From Pollutimonas sp. M17 (lineage in GTDB: Bacteria; Pseudomonadota; Gammaproteobacteria; Burkholderiales; Burkholderiaceae_B), in contig NZ_CP107548.1 of the NCBI RefSeq assembly GCF_025836975.1, positions 186,001 to 250,000 of the forward strand: 64,000 bases of DNA, written 5' to 3'. Made by a program: the position numbers and the translations under genes. This document shows positions 35,548 through 44,433 of the stretch, one piece after another (the first letter of the stretch is position 1; every line of letters starts with the position of its first letter). The notes beneath the pieces are model-generated. The model was not told the DNA's origin and made no database searches. It saw only the letters and a list, made by a program, of their open reading frames with translations.

Positions 35548-35814
35548 ATGAATATTGAATTCGATCCCGCAAAGAACTCCATTAATGAAGCCAAGCACGG
35601 CATTTCATTGGCAGCGGCTGAAGGCCTGGAGTGGGAAACGACTGTTGTAGTTCGTGATTGTCGTTTTGGCTATAGCGAAAGCCGTTTGATCGGTACAGGA
35701 TATATTGGCAAGCGGCTGCACGTGGTGGTATTCGTGGATCGTGGTGATGTTCGCCGCATTATCAGCCTCCGTAGGGCGAACGATAGAGAGGTCAAGCGCT
35801 ATGCCGAAACTTAA
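35548..35814 (+). CDS. brnT: BrnT-family ribonuclease toxin
   Basis: An 88-residue RelE-fold toxin. FDPAKNSINEAKHGISLAAA, RDCRFGYSESRLIGTGYIGKRLHVVVFVDRGD (cited in part) and RIISLRRANDREVKRYAE match BrnT, including the conserved Lys/His of NEAKHG and the Arg residues of RIISLRRA. It would block translation by cleaving RNA when not bound by BrnA. It overlaps the antitoxin gene by 14 bp. It is more AT-rich than the catabolic genes to its left. Confidence 0.9.
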   Translation: MNIEFDPAKNSINEAKHGISLAAAEGLEWETTVVVRDCRFGYSESRLIGTGYIGKRLHVVVFVDRGDVRRIISLRRANDREVKRYAET

Positions 35815-36139
35815 ATCAGGCCACATTTCGCCTACACCGGTAGAGAACGCCAAGATCAATGATGCGATCTCGACTGACCCTGATACCCGCGAGATGACGG
35901 ACGAGGATTTTGCCCATGCCACGGTTGGCGCAGCAAGGCACGGTGAGGGCAAGACTCGCATTACCATTTGGGTGGATTGCAGTACGGTAGCTGCGTTCAA
36001 GTCCCGTGCGGCAGAGCAGGGCAAGGGCTATCAGACCTTAATGAACGAGACATTACGAGCGGCGGCCTCTAAGGATGGAGGGGCCCTCACTGAAGATGTG
36101 CTGCGTCGCATTCTGCGAGAGGAATTGCACCAAGTTTAG
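35801..36139 (+). CDS. brnA: BrnA-family antitoxin
   Basis: A 112-residue antitoxin. The C-terminal half ITIWVDCSTVAAFKSRAAEQGKGYQTLMNETLRAA (cited in part) is a ribbon-helix-helix with the YQTLMNETLR signature of BrnA; the N-terminal half should wrap BrnT. The frame is open from 35705, but ATG 35801 gives the usual start MPKLKSG and overlaps brnT. About 20 extra residues follow the RHH domain. Confidence 0.88.
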   Translation: MPKLKSGHISPTPVENAKINDAISTDPDTREMTDEDFAHATVGAARHGEGKTRITIWVDCSTVAAFKSRAAEQGKGYQTLMNETLRAAASKDGGALTEDVLRRILREELHQV

Positions 36140-36316
36140 AAGGACTGCATGATAGGCTAGTGATCTGGTAGGCTCGCCCGATAGGTGTACTCCCGTCCCC
36201 TTCAAATATATCATCCTTAACCGGTGGTTCTCGAAGCAATAATCATGTTAAGCCACTTTGTTCTAGAGCTTCATAATCGAGCACCTGTTTGAGCAGACAT
36301 ATTATTGTTGAGTAAC

Positions 36317-36336
36317 TGTTTGTTAATATTCAAACA
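36317..36336. promoter_or_regulatory. Inverted repeat upstream of the HEPN gene
   Basis: TGTTTG (36317-36322) and CAAACA (36331-36336) flank an 8-base AT core, TTAATATT. The core could double as a -10. It lies about 70 bases before the chosen start of the HEPN-motif gene. This may be an operator, but arms of six bases can arise by chance. Confidence 0.3.
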
Positions 36337-36404
36337 AGATGAAAATAATGTCGGGGCCTAATATCTTCGAGCGTAATGGATGTTGCTTTACAAAGGAAAT
36401 CTAC

Positions 36405-37694
36405 ATGACTTCATCACTAGTCGATCTGGATGAGCTGATACTTCGATGCCGTGACGAGAAAGCAAAAACATACATTACCGAAGCCGTTGCCAGCTATCGG
36501 GCGGGTGCATATAGATCAGCAATCGTCGGTTCGTGGATCGCGGTTTGCTTCGATATCATAGAGAAGCTACGCGAATTGGCGCTAGCTGGTGACAAAGAGG
36601 CCGAGAAACAGATTGCAGATCTTGAAACCACACGAAGATTGGGTGATATAACTCGAGCACTAAAGTTTGAGCGCGAATTATTGGAGCTCGCGCGCGATAA
36701 ATTTGAACTGATATCCCATCTAGAGTATGTTGATCTGGAGCGTCTTCAGATTGATCGGAACAGATGCGCGCATCCGTCATTAGCGTCCGACGAGCAAGCC
36801 TATACGCCGTCTGCCGAACTAGCTAGAGTGCATCTGCACTCTGCGGTCACGCACCTGTTGCAACACCCGCCCGCGCAGGGCAAATACGCACTCGATCGTC
36901 TGGTTAAAGAAATCAGTTCGGAATATTTTCCAGCTGAAAAAAGCAGTGCCAAGATTTTTTTGGCATCCGGGCCATTGCGAAGACCACGTGAATCCTTAGT
37001 GCGGAATCTTATTGTCGTCCTCGTGAAAGGGCTTCTGAACGACAGCTCCGAGTTTCCGTTGCGCAGGCGATATGCGGTTGCCTTAGATGTATTGGCGGAG
37101 CTTCATCCTAACAATCATGGGCAGACTCTTGCAGAGAAATTGCCTCCCATATTGCGTACCGTCGAGGATAAGAGACTCTTCAAAATCATCGATTTTATGA
37201 GCAGCGTGAAGGACTGTTGGCAGTACTTTCCGGTAGACGTGCAGCAACGTCTACATAATTTCGTAAAGGCGATGCCGGCCGATAAAATCGACGAGATGGA
37301 CTGGTTGCTGGACCTCGAACCATTACGTCAGGCGGCTGAGTATCGCATTGCTCACGCAACTAGGAAAGAGCTGACAAATGCCGATTTTTTTCTCGGTATG
37401 CCAAAGCCCGTAGTCGACAGGTTGATTACCATTTACTTAGAGTCACGTTCGTTCGATGAGGCGAACGAGTGTGCTAAACAACTTTCCTTTAATGCCAGCG
37501 GTTTCTCGGCAGAGCATGTCGGGCGGATTATTGCAGAGGCTTGCAAGAACAGCCAGGTGCTGAACAGCTTTGAACTCGGGCCGTTAATTAATCAGCTTCG
37601 TGCGCGCAAGATAATCCCTGACAATGAATTCGAGAGCCTTTTGAATCAGTCTGGTCTGAGCCAATACTCCTCTGTTATTCCACATCAATCTTAA
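36405..37694 (+). CDS. HEPN-motif protein of unknown function
   Basis: A 429-residue soluble, mostly helical protein. In the N-terminal 150 residues the stretch LQIDRNRCAHPS contains RNRCAH, which fits the RxxxxH motif of HEPN ribonucleases (Arg118, His123), preceded by the long helices expected of that fold (YRAGAYRSAIVGSWIAVCFDIIEKL, cited in part). The remaining 280 residues look like helical repeats with no motif I recognise. ATG 36405 is chosen because AAAGGA lies eight bases upstream; ATG 36339 is an in-frame alternative. It is AT-rich, lies next to brnTA, and is followed after 27 bp by a zinc-finger protein, so a defence or toxin role is possible. Confidence 0.7.
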   Translation: MTSSLVDLDELILRCRDEKAKTYITEAVASYRAGAYRSAIVGSWIAVCFDIIEKLRELALAGDKEAEKQIADLETTRRLGDITRALKFERELLELARDKFELISHLEYVDLERLQIDRNRCAHPSLASDEQAYTPSAELARVHLHSAVTHLLQHPPAQGKYALDRLVKEISSEYFPAEKSSAKIFLASGPLRRPRESLVRNLIVVLVKGLLNDSSEFPLRRRYAVALDVLAELHPNNHGQTLAEKLPPILRTVEDKRLFKIIDFMSSVKDCWQYFPVDVQQRLHNFVKAMPADKIDEMDWLLDLEPLRQAAEYRIAHATRKELTNADFFLGMPKPVVDRLITIYLESRSFDEANECAKQLSFNASGFSAEHVGRIIAEACKNSQVLNSFELGPLINQLRARKIIPDNEFESLLNQSGLSQYSSVIPHQS

Positions 37695-37721
37695 TATGAC
37701 GATTAGGGAAGAGTATTAAGC

Positions 37722-38645
37722 ATGAAGCTGGAAAAGGCCTACTCTGAAGAGCTTAATAAGAACATTACAGCCGAAGAGGCGGATTACCGTTACTCCATTG
37801 GCGATATAACCTCTAAATATGCGTTCAGTTGTCCCGATGATTCATGCACGGCGCCCGTAACCTGCGCCAATCTTGACAAGCCGAAGGCCAAGCGTAAGCG
37901 TGATCCTTATTACAAAATTGTAGGTGAACATCATCCGGATTGTTTGATTAAAAAGGATATTAATCTTTCTGATAAACGCCCGGCCACCAGCGACAGCCTG
38001 TATTCAGGTCATGACGAATATATAGATGGTGCCGTTAGGCTGAACTTGAATCCACCAAGTGCCAAACGCTTCGGTGGTGAAGCAATACGCTTGGATAAAG
38101 AGAGGATGGCGCTAGTGGGGCTACGTCAATACGTGGTTGAGGAAGGTAAGCGTAGAATTCGCCCATCGAAAACACTCTCTTCGATGATAGATGCCTTCCT
38201 AAACCATGAAGACATCGCTGTGCAATTGCCTAGGGCGGGAACTCTACCTATTAAAGACTTATTTGTCGAACTAGATGCCCAAGAAATTAGCAATTTTGAA
38301 GATGAGTATCGTATCTACTACGGTAAGGCCTGGATCAACAAAAATGACAAAGGTTATGTGATCCGGTTCGTGAACACCTTGAAGTATGGTGAGTTAGAAA
38401 CAAGGCCTACATTTTTTGTGCCGCAAGATATGATCGAACAAACTTCTTATACAAAGTTTCGTTCTTCCGTGTTGGATAAGCTTACCGACAAGCTTCCTAA
38501 AAACCTCTTTATTCTGAGCGAGACAGGCCCCTATTTCAAAGATCGGTACATTAATTTTTGGCTCGAGGGTTTGGAGTACATGGATTACCGGGATTTGCAA
38601 CCAAGGCCAAGTAAGCGCCATCAATCAGTACGGCTGCAGTCATAG
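37722..38645 (+). CDS. Uncharacterised protein with CoiA-like zinc-binding N terminus
   Basis: A 307-residue protein. Near the N terminus, AFSCPDDSCTAPVTC (Cys37, Cys42, Cys48) and GEHHPDCLIKK (His70/71, Cys74) form a Cys/His set spaced like the zinc finger that opens CoiA-type proteins. The rest (about 90-307) has no nuclease motif I can point to; several YxxY and charged segments are seen. It is in the same direction and 27 bp from the HEPN gene, so they are probably co-transcribed. Low GC content suggests acquisition. Confidence 0.65.
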   Translation: MKLEKAYSEELNKNITAEEADYRYSIGDITSKYAFSCPDDSCTAPVTCANLDKPKAKRKRDPYYKIVGEHHPDCLIKKDINLSDKRPATSDSLYSGHDEYIDGAVRLNLNPPSAKRFGGEAIRLDKERMALVGLRQYVVEEGKRRIRPSKTLSSMIDAFLNHEDIAVQLPRAGTLPIKDLFVELDAQEISNFEDEYRIYYGKAWINKNDKGYVIRFVNTLKYGELETRPTFFVPQDMIEQTSYTKFRSSVLDKLTDKLPKNLFILSETGPYFKDRYINFWLEGLEYMDYRDLQPRPSKRHQSVRLQS

Positions 38646-38912
38646 ACTAACGACCTCATTAGCCAAAAGAAAAGCCCAGAGGTTCGGCGACCACGTGATG
38701 AGTGTGGTGCTTACTGCTAAGGGCTGGATGGGCCAAATATACTTAGAAATCGCACACGAGTCTAACGAAGCGGTGATCTATTTACCTGCCAGTCTTCCAA
38801 GAACGGCAAGCCACATAAGAACTCTCACATGCCATCTTGTACTGTTGATAATACAAGTTTATGATTACGCGTGGATAAGAACACAGCACACCTCATACCT
38901 CAGGAGATCACC

Positions 38913-39878
38913 ATGCATCTATCCGGATTCCGCCGCTGCGTAATCGCCGCGGCCCTGGCCGTCCTGCCTTTAAGCGCCGGCCTGGCGCAGGCCAATAAAC
39001 CCATCACCTTGATCGTCGGAGCCTCGCCCGGCGGCACCACCGACCGGGTGGCCCGCGGTATTGCTCAAGAGATGAGCGGCCTGCTCAAGCAAACCGTCAT
39101 CGTCGAAAACAAGCCTGGCGCGGGCGGCAACATTGCCGCCGACACCGTGGCCCGGTCCAGCAAGGACGGCGACACGCTGCTGGTCAGCTTTACCAGCTTC
39201 TCGGTCAATGCCAGCCTGTACAAGAAGCTGCCTTTCGATCCGAAGAAGGATTTCACGCCCATCAGCCTGCTGGCGGAAGTGCCCAGCGTGCTGGTGGCCC
39301 GCAAGGATTTCCCCGCCAACAACGTGGCGGAACTGATCGCGCAGGCCAAGAAGAAGCCGGGCGAGTTCAGCTTTGCGGTGGGCGGCATCGGATCGTCGCT
39401 GCACATGGCCACGGCCAGCTTCCAGATGGACGCCGGCATCAAGGGCCTGACCGTGCCGTATAAAGGCACGGCCCCCGCGGTGCAGGACCTGATCGGCGGC
39501 CAGGTGGACCTGATGTTCGCCAGCGTGGAAAACGTCCTGCCCCTGCTGGGCACCGGCCGCATCAAATTCCTGGGCGTGACCAGCACCCAGCCCATGAAGC
39601 AATTCGCGGGCGTGCCGCCTATTTCCAATACCCTGCCCGGCTTCACGTCCAAGGCCTGGTTCGGCATGTTCGGCCCCGCTGGCATGGCGCCTGAAAGGGT
39701 CAAGCAACTGAACGAGGCCGTGGTCGCAGGCGCGAAGCACGCCACCTTCATCGACCTGATGACGCATGGCGGCGGCGAAGTGGTCACCAACACGCCGCAG
39801 GAGTTCGCCGACTATGTCGCCAAAGACATCGATCATTACGCAAAAGTCGTAGAATTCACGGGCGCAACCGTGAACTAA
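38913..39878 (+). CDS. Bug-family substrate-binding protein
   Basis: A 321-residue periplasmic protein with a signal peptide ending near SAGLAQA (residue 26). KPITLIVGASPGGTTDRVARGIAQ and VIVENKPGAGGNIAADTVA are Bug motifs. ATG 38913 follows AGGAG and is preferred to the upstream in-frame ATG at 38871. It is eight bases from a GntR gene, and faces the hydratase/lyase operon, so its ligand is probably the dicarboxylic acid degraded there. Confidence 0.92.
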   Translation: MHLSGFRRCVIAAALAVLPLSAGLAQANKPITLIVGASPGGTTDRVARGIAQEMSGLLKQTVIVENKPGAGGNIAADTVARSSKDGDTLLVSFTSFSVNASLYKKLPFDPKKDFTPISLLAEVPSVLVARKDFPANNVAELIAQAKKKPGEFSFAVGGIGSSLHMATASFQMDAGIKGLTVPYKGTAPAVQDLIGGQVDLMFASVENVLPLLGTGRIKFLGVTSTQPMKQFAGVPPISNTLPGFTSKAWFGMFGPAGMAPERVKQLNEAVVAGAKHATFIDLMTHGGGEVVTNTPQEFADYVAKDIDHYAKVVEFTGATVN

Positions 39879-39886
39879 GAGACTTG

Positions 39887-40666
39887 ATGATCGCCAACCC
39901 CACGCCTCGTTACTATCGTATCTATCGCTTGCTGAAGCAGGCGATAGAAAGCCATCAGTTCGCCAGTAACGAGGCCCTGCCCAGCGAAAACGCGCTGGCG
40001 CAGGAATACCAGGTGTCGCGCCTGACGATACGGCGTTCGTTGGAACTGCTGCAGCACGACGGCCTAATCGAGCGCCGACAGGGCCGGGGCACCTTCCCCA
40101 GGCCGGGCAACGCCAAGACCGCGCCGCTGCCGGCGGACATCAACAAGCTGCTGGCCCGGCTGTCGGAAATGGGCAGCAGCACCCAGGCCAGCCTGCTGTC
40201 CTTCGGTTATGAAACGGCCAGCCCCGACGTATGCACCAGGCTGGAGCTGCCGCAAGGCGCCAAAGTGCAAAAGGCGGTCCGCGTGCGCTATCACGACGAC
40301 CAGCCCTTTTCCTACCTGATCACCTACGTGCCCGAGCACATCGGCCGCCAGTACAGCGAAGACGACCTGGAGCGCCTTCCCATCCAGTCCATCTTCAAGA
40401 AACTGGGCATGAAGCTGGCATCGGCCGATCAGGGCATCAGTGCCATACTGGCCGACATGCAGCATGCCGAGGCCTTGCGGGTGGACGTGGGGTCGGCGCT
40501 GCTGCGCATCAGCCGCGTCGTGCGCGACGTGAACGGCGCGCCGGTGGAATACCTGATCGCCGCCTACAACCCGGCCCGCTTCGAATACCGCATGACCCTG
40601 TCCAACAAGCGCTCCAAGGCGGGGGACACCTGGGTCATGGACACCGCGAAAAGCGCCAGGAAGTAG
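39887..40666 (+). CDS. GntR-family (HutC-type) transcriptional regulator
   Basis: A 259-residue protein with an N-terminal winged helix (YYRIYRLLKQAIESHQF, LPSENALAQEYQVSRLTIRRSLELLQHDGLIERRQGRGTF, cited in part) and a C-terminal UTRA ligand domain from about residue 95 (Arg-rich VRYHDDQPFSYLITYVPEHIG). ATG 39887 is chosen; TTG 39884 is in frame. It is co-transcribed with the Bug protein and convergent with the lyase operon, which it may control. Confidence 0.92.
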   Translation: MIANPTPRYYRIYRLLKQAIESHQFASNEALPSENALAQEYQVSRLTIRRSLELLQHDGLIERRQGRGTFPRPGNAKTAPLPADINKLLARLSEMGSSTQASLLSFGYETASPDVCTRLELPQGAKVQKAVRVRYHDDQPFSYLITYVPEHIGRQYSEDDLERLPIQSIFKKLGMKLASADQGISAILADMQHAEALRVDVGSALLRISRVVRDVNGAPVEYLIAAYNPARFEYRMTLSNKRSKAGDTWVMDTAKSARK

Positions 40667-40712
40667 CGCTTAAACGCGGAAGGGCGCGGACTGCAACGCA
40701 GGGCGCATAAAC

Positions 40713-41582
40713 CTAGACGTACTTGCGCGCCTCTTCCATCAGCGCCGGCGTCTCGATCAGCTCGTTCAACTGATTGAAATCCAGCATGGAATCGGCCAGC
40801 GAGGCCGTGGTTCCGCTTTGATGCAGCGTGCCGTAGTAGTTGCGCAGGCTGTGGGCCACGGCACGCGCCGCGCCGCCTGGAAAGATCACGATCTTGAAGC
40901 CCATGGATTGCAGATCGCCCACCGTATGCAAGGGCGTGATGCCGCCTTCCACCATATTGGCCAGCAAGGGAATGCGCGCGCCAAAGCGCTTGGCGGCCTC
41001 AAGCAATTCATCCTTGCTTCTCAAGGCCTCGATGAACAGGGCATCCACCCCGCAGGCCAGATAGGCCTCGGCGCGTTCCATGGCGGCATCGAAACCTTCC
41101 ACCGCCAGCGAATCCGTGCGCGCCAGGATCAAGGTGTCGCTGCTGTGGCGCGCATCCAGCGCGGCCTTCAGCTTGCCGCACATCTCGGAAGCCGGAGCTA
41201 TGGTCTTGCCCTCCAGGTGGCCGCAGCGCTTGGGGAAAGTCTGGTCCTCCAGCTGTATCATCGCCGCGCCGGCCTTCTCGAAGCCGCGCACCGTGCGCAT
41301 CACGTTCAGCGCATTGCCGAAACCCGTGTCGCCGTCCACGATAATCGGCAACTGCACCCGGTCCACGATGCGCGACAAGGTCTGTTCGACTTCGGTATAG
41401 GTGGTCAGCCCCACGTCGGACCGGCCCAGGCGCGTGTAGGCAATTGAGGCGCCCGACAGGTAAGCGGCCTTGAAACCCGCCTGCTGCGCAATCAGCGCCG
41501 AGAAACTGTCGTAGATGCCGGGGGCCAGCAGGGCGCCGGGGGCCTGCAGCAAGGGTTTCAATGCGGGTGTGTATATCGTCAT
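40713..41582 (-). CDS. Isocitrate lyase/PEP mutase-family lyase
   Basis: A 289-residue (alpha/beta)8 barrel enzyme. IIVDGDTGFGN (Asp83, Asp85), QLEDQ (Glu112) and the KRCGH loop with catalytic Cys120 are those of the lyases (methylisocitrate, dimethylmalate, oxaloacetate types) of this superfamily. It would split a 2-hydroxy or 2-oxo dicarboxylate into pyruvate plus a smaller acid, using Mg. Its start overlaps the upstream LeuD-like stop by ATGA, so it takes the product of that hydratase. The exact substrate is unknown; dimethylmalate or citramalate-like acids are the best guesses from context. Confidence 0.88.
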   Translation of the reverse strand: MTIYTPALKPLLQAPGALLAPGIYDSFSALIAQQAGFKAAYLSGASIAYTRLGRSDVGLTTYTEVEQTLSRIVDRVQLPIIVDGDTGFGNALNVMRTVRGFEKAGAAMIQLEDQTFPKRCGHLEGKTIAPASEMCGKLKAALDARHSSDTLILARTDSLAVEGFDAAMERAEAYLACGVDALFIEALRSKDELLEAAKRFGARIPLLANMVEGGITPLHTVGDLQSMGFKIVIFPGGAARAVAHSLRNYYGTLHQSGTTASLADSMLDFNQLNELIETPALMEEARKYV

Positions 41583-42109
41583 GTGTCGCTTTGCAGGTAT
41601 TGGCGTTCCAGCTGGCGCATCAGGCCGCCGGACAACGCGCGTTCAATCAGGAAATCGGGAATCTTCTGGCAGGGCAGTTCCAGCAAAGGGGGCGGCAGGG
41701 CGGATCCATCGTCCGCCACATCGGCCGCCCATACGCGTATGCGTGCATGGGCGGCGTCGATGCCGACCTGCGCGCCTTCGGGAATCCGGCCGGCGTCTTC
41801 GCACACGATGGCCAGCAGGCCCAGGTTGTAGGCATTGCGGAAGTAAAGGCCGCTGAACGACGGCGCGATCACCGCCTTTACCTCCAGTTGCACCAGCACG
41901 CCCACGGCTTGCTCACGCGAGGAACCGATGCCGAAGTTCTCGCCGGCCACCAGCACATCGCCGGGCCGCAGGGATCCGGCCAGATCCGGGTAGCGGTTCT
42001 CCAGGCAATGGCGGGCAATCTGGTCTATGCCCAGCTTCATGTAGGCGCCCGGCGCCAGGGCGTCCGTATCGATATTGGCGCCCACGCGCCACACCCTGTG
42101 CAAGCTCAT
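41579..42109 (-). CDS. Aconitase-family hydratase, small subunit (LeuD-like)
   Basis: A 176-residue swivel domain. RVWRVGANIDTDALAPGAYM, GENFGIGSSREQAV and FSGLYFRNAYNLGLLAI are the family motifs; the GSSRE arginine contacts substrate. The frame is open upstream, but ATG 42109 overlaps the large-subunit stop as TGATG. It resembles archaeal-type isopropylmalate/homoaconitase small subunits rather than biosynthetic LeuD. No leuA or leuB is nearby, which argues for a catabolic hydratase. Confidence 0.88.
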   Translation of the reverse strand: MSLHRVWRVGANIDTDALAPGAYMKLGIDQIARHCLENRYPDLAGSLRPGDVLVAGENFGIGSSREQAVGVLVQLEVKAVIAPSFSGLYFRNAYNLGLLAIVCEDAGRIPEGAQVGIDAAHARIRVWAADVADDGSALPPPLLELPCQKIPDFLIERALSGGLMRQLERQYLQSDT

Positions 42110-43380
42110 CACGCCTCCGCCAGAATCGAACGTGGATCGGTGATGCGGCCGGTCAGCGCCGATGCCGCCACGGTGTAGGGAGAACCCAGATAGACGTTCG
42201 TGTCGGCCGAGCCCATGCGGCCCTTGAAATTTCGGGCCGTGCTGGAAATGACATTGTCCGCACCCGCCAGCGCATTGCCGTAGCCCGAACAGGCGCCGCA
42301 AGACGTGGCGAACACCTGCGCGCCGGCGTCGATCAGCACCTGCAAGGTGCCTTCGCGCATCGCGTCATTCTGATCCTGCACCGATGCCGGCGCCACCAGC
42401 AGCCGCACAGACGGGTCCACCTTGCGCTTGCGCAGCACCTTTGCCGCCGCGCGCAAATCGTCCAGCTTCGCGCCCGTGCATGCGCCTATATAGGCCACTT
42501 GCACGGGTGTGGGCGGCAGATCGCCCACCGCACAGGTATTGTCCGGGCTGTGCGGCGCCGCCACCATGGGAGCCAGCGCCGACGCATCGAAGCGGCGGCG
42601 GTCAAGGACGGCGTCGGGGTCCGTCCTCCAGCGCTGGGTGTCGATGGCATCGGTCACGCCGGCCTGGCGCAGGTAATCCACCGTGGTCTGGTCCGGCGCA
42701 ATCAGCCCCACCTGCGCGCCCAGCTCGGCGCTCATGTTCGACAGGGTCATGCGCTCGTTCATGGACATGGCGTCGACGGCGCTGCCGGCATACTCCACCG
42801 CGCCGTAGTTGGCACCATTCGTGCCATACAGGCCCACCATGTGCAGCATCATGTCCTTGGCCGTTACACCGGCCTGCAAGCTTCCCGTCCAGTCCATCAG
42901 GATGGTGTCGGGCACCTTCACCCAGATCTGGCCGCTGACCACCACGCCCAGCATCTCCGTGCTGCCGATGCCGAACATATAGGCGCCGAAGGCCCCGCCC
43001 GTGGGGGAATGCGAATCGCCGCCCACGCAGAACATCCCGGGCCGTATATGGCCTTGCTGCGGCAGCACCACATGGCAAATGCCGATGGAATCGTAGACAT
43101 GCGGCAGCTGCTGGCTGCGCGCCCAGTCCCGGGTCAAGGCAAGAATGGCGCGCGAATCGTCGTCTTCCTCGGGCACGTAATGATCCATCACCAGGACCAC
43201 CCTGGACTTGTCCCATATAGAGGCGCCCAGCTTGTCCAGCATGGGCTTCAGCCGTCGCGGCCCGCTGGAATCATGGAACATCGCCAGGTCAACATCGCAG
43301 GTGACGATGTCATGCAGCGCAACCGAAGCGCGGCCACTGGCATGGGCGATAAGCTTCTGGGCGAGTGTCTGCGCGGTCAT
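42109..43380 (-). CDS. Aconitase-family hydratase, large subunit (LeuC-like)
   Basis: A 423-residue [4Fe-4S] protein. The cluster cysteines are Cys301 (IGACTGAKLDD), Cys361 and Cys364 (TSCGACSGYG). VMDHYVP, GGDSHSPTGGAFGAYMFGIGSTEM (cited in part) and STARNFKGRMG match the family. ATG 43380 is taken as start; the frame runs back to TTG 43398. With the LeuD-like subunit it should catalyse reversible hydration of an unsaturated dicarboxylate. The downstream lyase suggests a dimethylmaleate- or citraconate-type hydratase. Confidence 0.9.
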   Translation of the reverse strand: MTAQTLAQKLIAHASGRASVALHDIVTCDVDLAMFHDSSGPRRLKPMLDKLGASIWDKSRVVLVMDHYVPEEDDDSRAILALTRDWARSQQLPHVYDSIGICHVVLPQQGHIRPGMFCVGGDSHSPTGGAFGAYMFGIGSTEMLGVVVSGQIWVKVPDTILMDWTGSLQAGVTAKDMMLHMVGLYGTNGANYGAVEYAGSAVDAMSMNERMTLSNMSAELGAQVGLIAPDQTTVDYLRQAGVTDAIDTQRWRTDPDAVLDRRRFDASALAPMVAAPHSPDNTCAVGDLPPTPVQVAYIGACTGAKLDDLRAAAKVLRKRKVDPSVRLLVAPASVQDQNDAMREGTLQVLIDAGAQVFATSCGACSGYGNALAGADNVISSTARNFKGRMGSADTNVYLGSPYTVAASALTGRITDPRSILAEA

Positions 43381-43587
43381 GGGATTCGTCTCTGGCAACA
43401 GGTAAGCCGGGTTTCAAAACCTGGCACAGACTTTATTGTAGAGATGTACTTATAACAATACAAGTATAAGGCGAGAAACGGAGGATGGCTTCTTCCGCAA
43501 ACGCGGCATGCGTAATGGGACAATCGTATCGCATGGCGTTTTGCTATAAGTCATTAAGTCCGCTAAAGTATCAAAACGTAAAATAAA

Positions 43588-44028
43588 ATGGATAGAGGCG
43601 TGTTCACTTGGCACTTCTTTGCATTAAACATAGCACTGCCTGTCATTCTGCTAATTGCGAACATCATCATGCGTTGGCCTTCCAACACTGCGGCCTCAGC
43701 GGGGAATGACTGGGTGCTTTTGCTTCTTGGTTTAGACTTGGCCACGCTTGGTACACTTGCCATGTTCGGAGTAGAAGCCAATGTCCGGCAAGGAATTACT
43801 TTGTGGCTGATTCTCCTAATCCCCGCAGGTGTCGCATGTTGGGTATATATACACAAGCATTTTGAGCCCGTTATTACGAGCTCGTTGGTTGAAATAGGGA
43901 AATCTGCATCGGGTAAGAAAACTGTTAAATTATCCGGAAAAGCCTTGAATGCGTATGTGTGGTCTATTGTCTTGCCGGCTTCCTGTGCAGCAATGAATGC
44001 TGTGGCGTTCCTTGGAACTGAAAAATGA
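43588..44028 (+). CDS. Uncharacterised membrane protein
   Basis: A 146-residue protein with four hydrophobic segments (about 8-28, 42-62, 68-90, 124-144) and a basic loop between the third and fourth (SASGKKTVKLSGK). I recognise no family. It overlaps the next gene by four bases (ATGA), so the two are a pair. The region is clearly more AT-rich than the hydratase operon to its left. Confidence 0.65.
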   Translation: MDRGVFTWHFFALNIALPVILLIANIIMRWPSNTAASAGNDWVLLLLGLDLATLGTLAMFGVEANVRQGITLWLILLIPAGVACWVYIHKHFEPVITSSLVEIGKSASGKKTVKLSGKALNAYVWSIVLPASCAAMNAVAFLGTEK

Positions 44029-44417
44029 AAGATTTCCTTTCTTCGTTAGCGATCGTTTTGATCGGAACCTATGCGTTGACTAAGCTACTTGTTCAGATTG
44101 CTATCTGGACGAGACGAATCGAAATTTCTTCAGAACTGAACGAAAAGCAAGAACGGGCAACGCAACAGCTAGAATCTATGGATCTAGCCGATTTTGTGAC
44201 GTTCATCGCGGACTCTAAAATCACTTCGTCCATTCAGATCGTCGCGTCGGAGCCATCGGTGATCCATTCGGCATCAGGCGTACTAAAAGAGGACGCTTGC
44301 TATGTGCCAGAGCGTAGCGGAGGGGCGAAGCTAGACGGGCAGGCCGTCTTTCAATTCAACAGCAACAAGTCAATGCTTCAATGCCCCCAAATACCTAACT
44401 GGGTTGTAATAGCGTAA
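44025..44417 (+). CDS. Uncharacterised membrane-anchored protein
   Basis: A 130-residue protein with one N-terminal hydrophobic helix (about 6-28, LAIVLIGTYALTKLLVQIAI), a short charged coiled-coil-like stretch (EISSELNEKQERATQQLES) and a soluble C-terminal part. No family is recognised. It is translationally coupled to the preceding membrane protein and followed after 16 bp by another small gene. Confidence 0.6.
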   Translation: MKDFLSSLAIVLIGTYALTKLLVQIAIWTRRIEISSELNEKQERATQQLESMDLADFVTFIADSKITSSIQIVASEPSVIHSASGVLKEDACYVPERSGGAKLDGQAVFQFNSNKSMLQCPQIPNWVVIA

Positions 44418-44433
44418 GGATCTAGCTATATCT

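Noticed and set aside
38695-38943. 82-codon frame before the third Bug gene
   Set aside because: It overlaps the Bug start, has no ribosome site and no protein-like features; the Bug ATG at 38913 has AGGAG.
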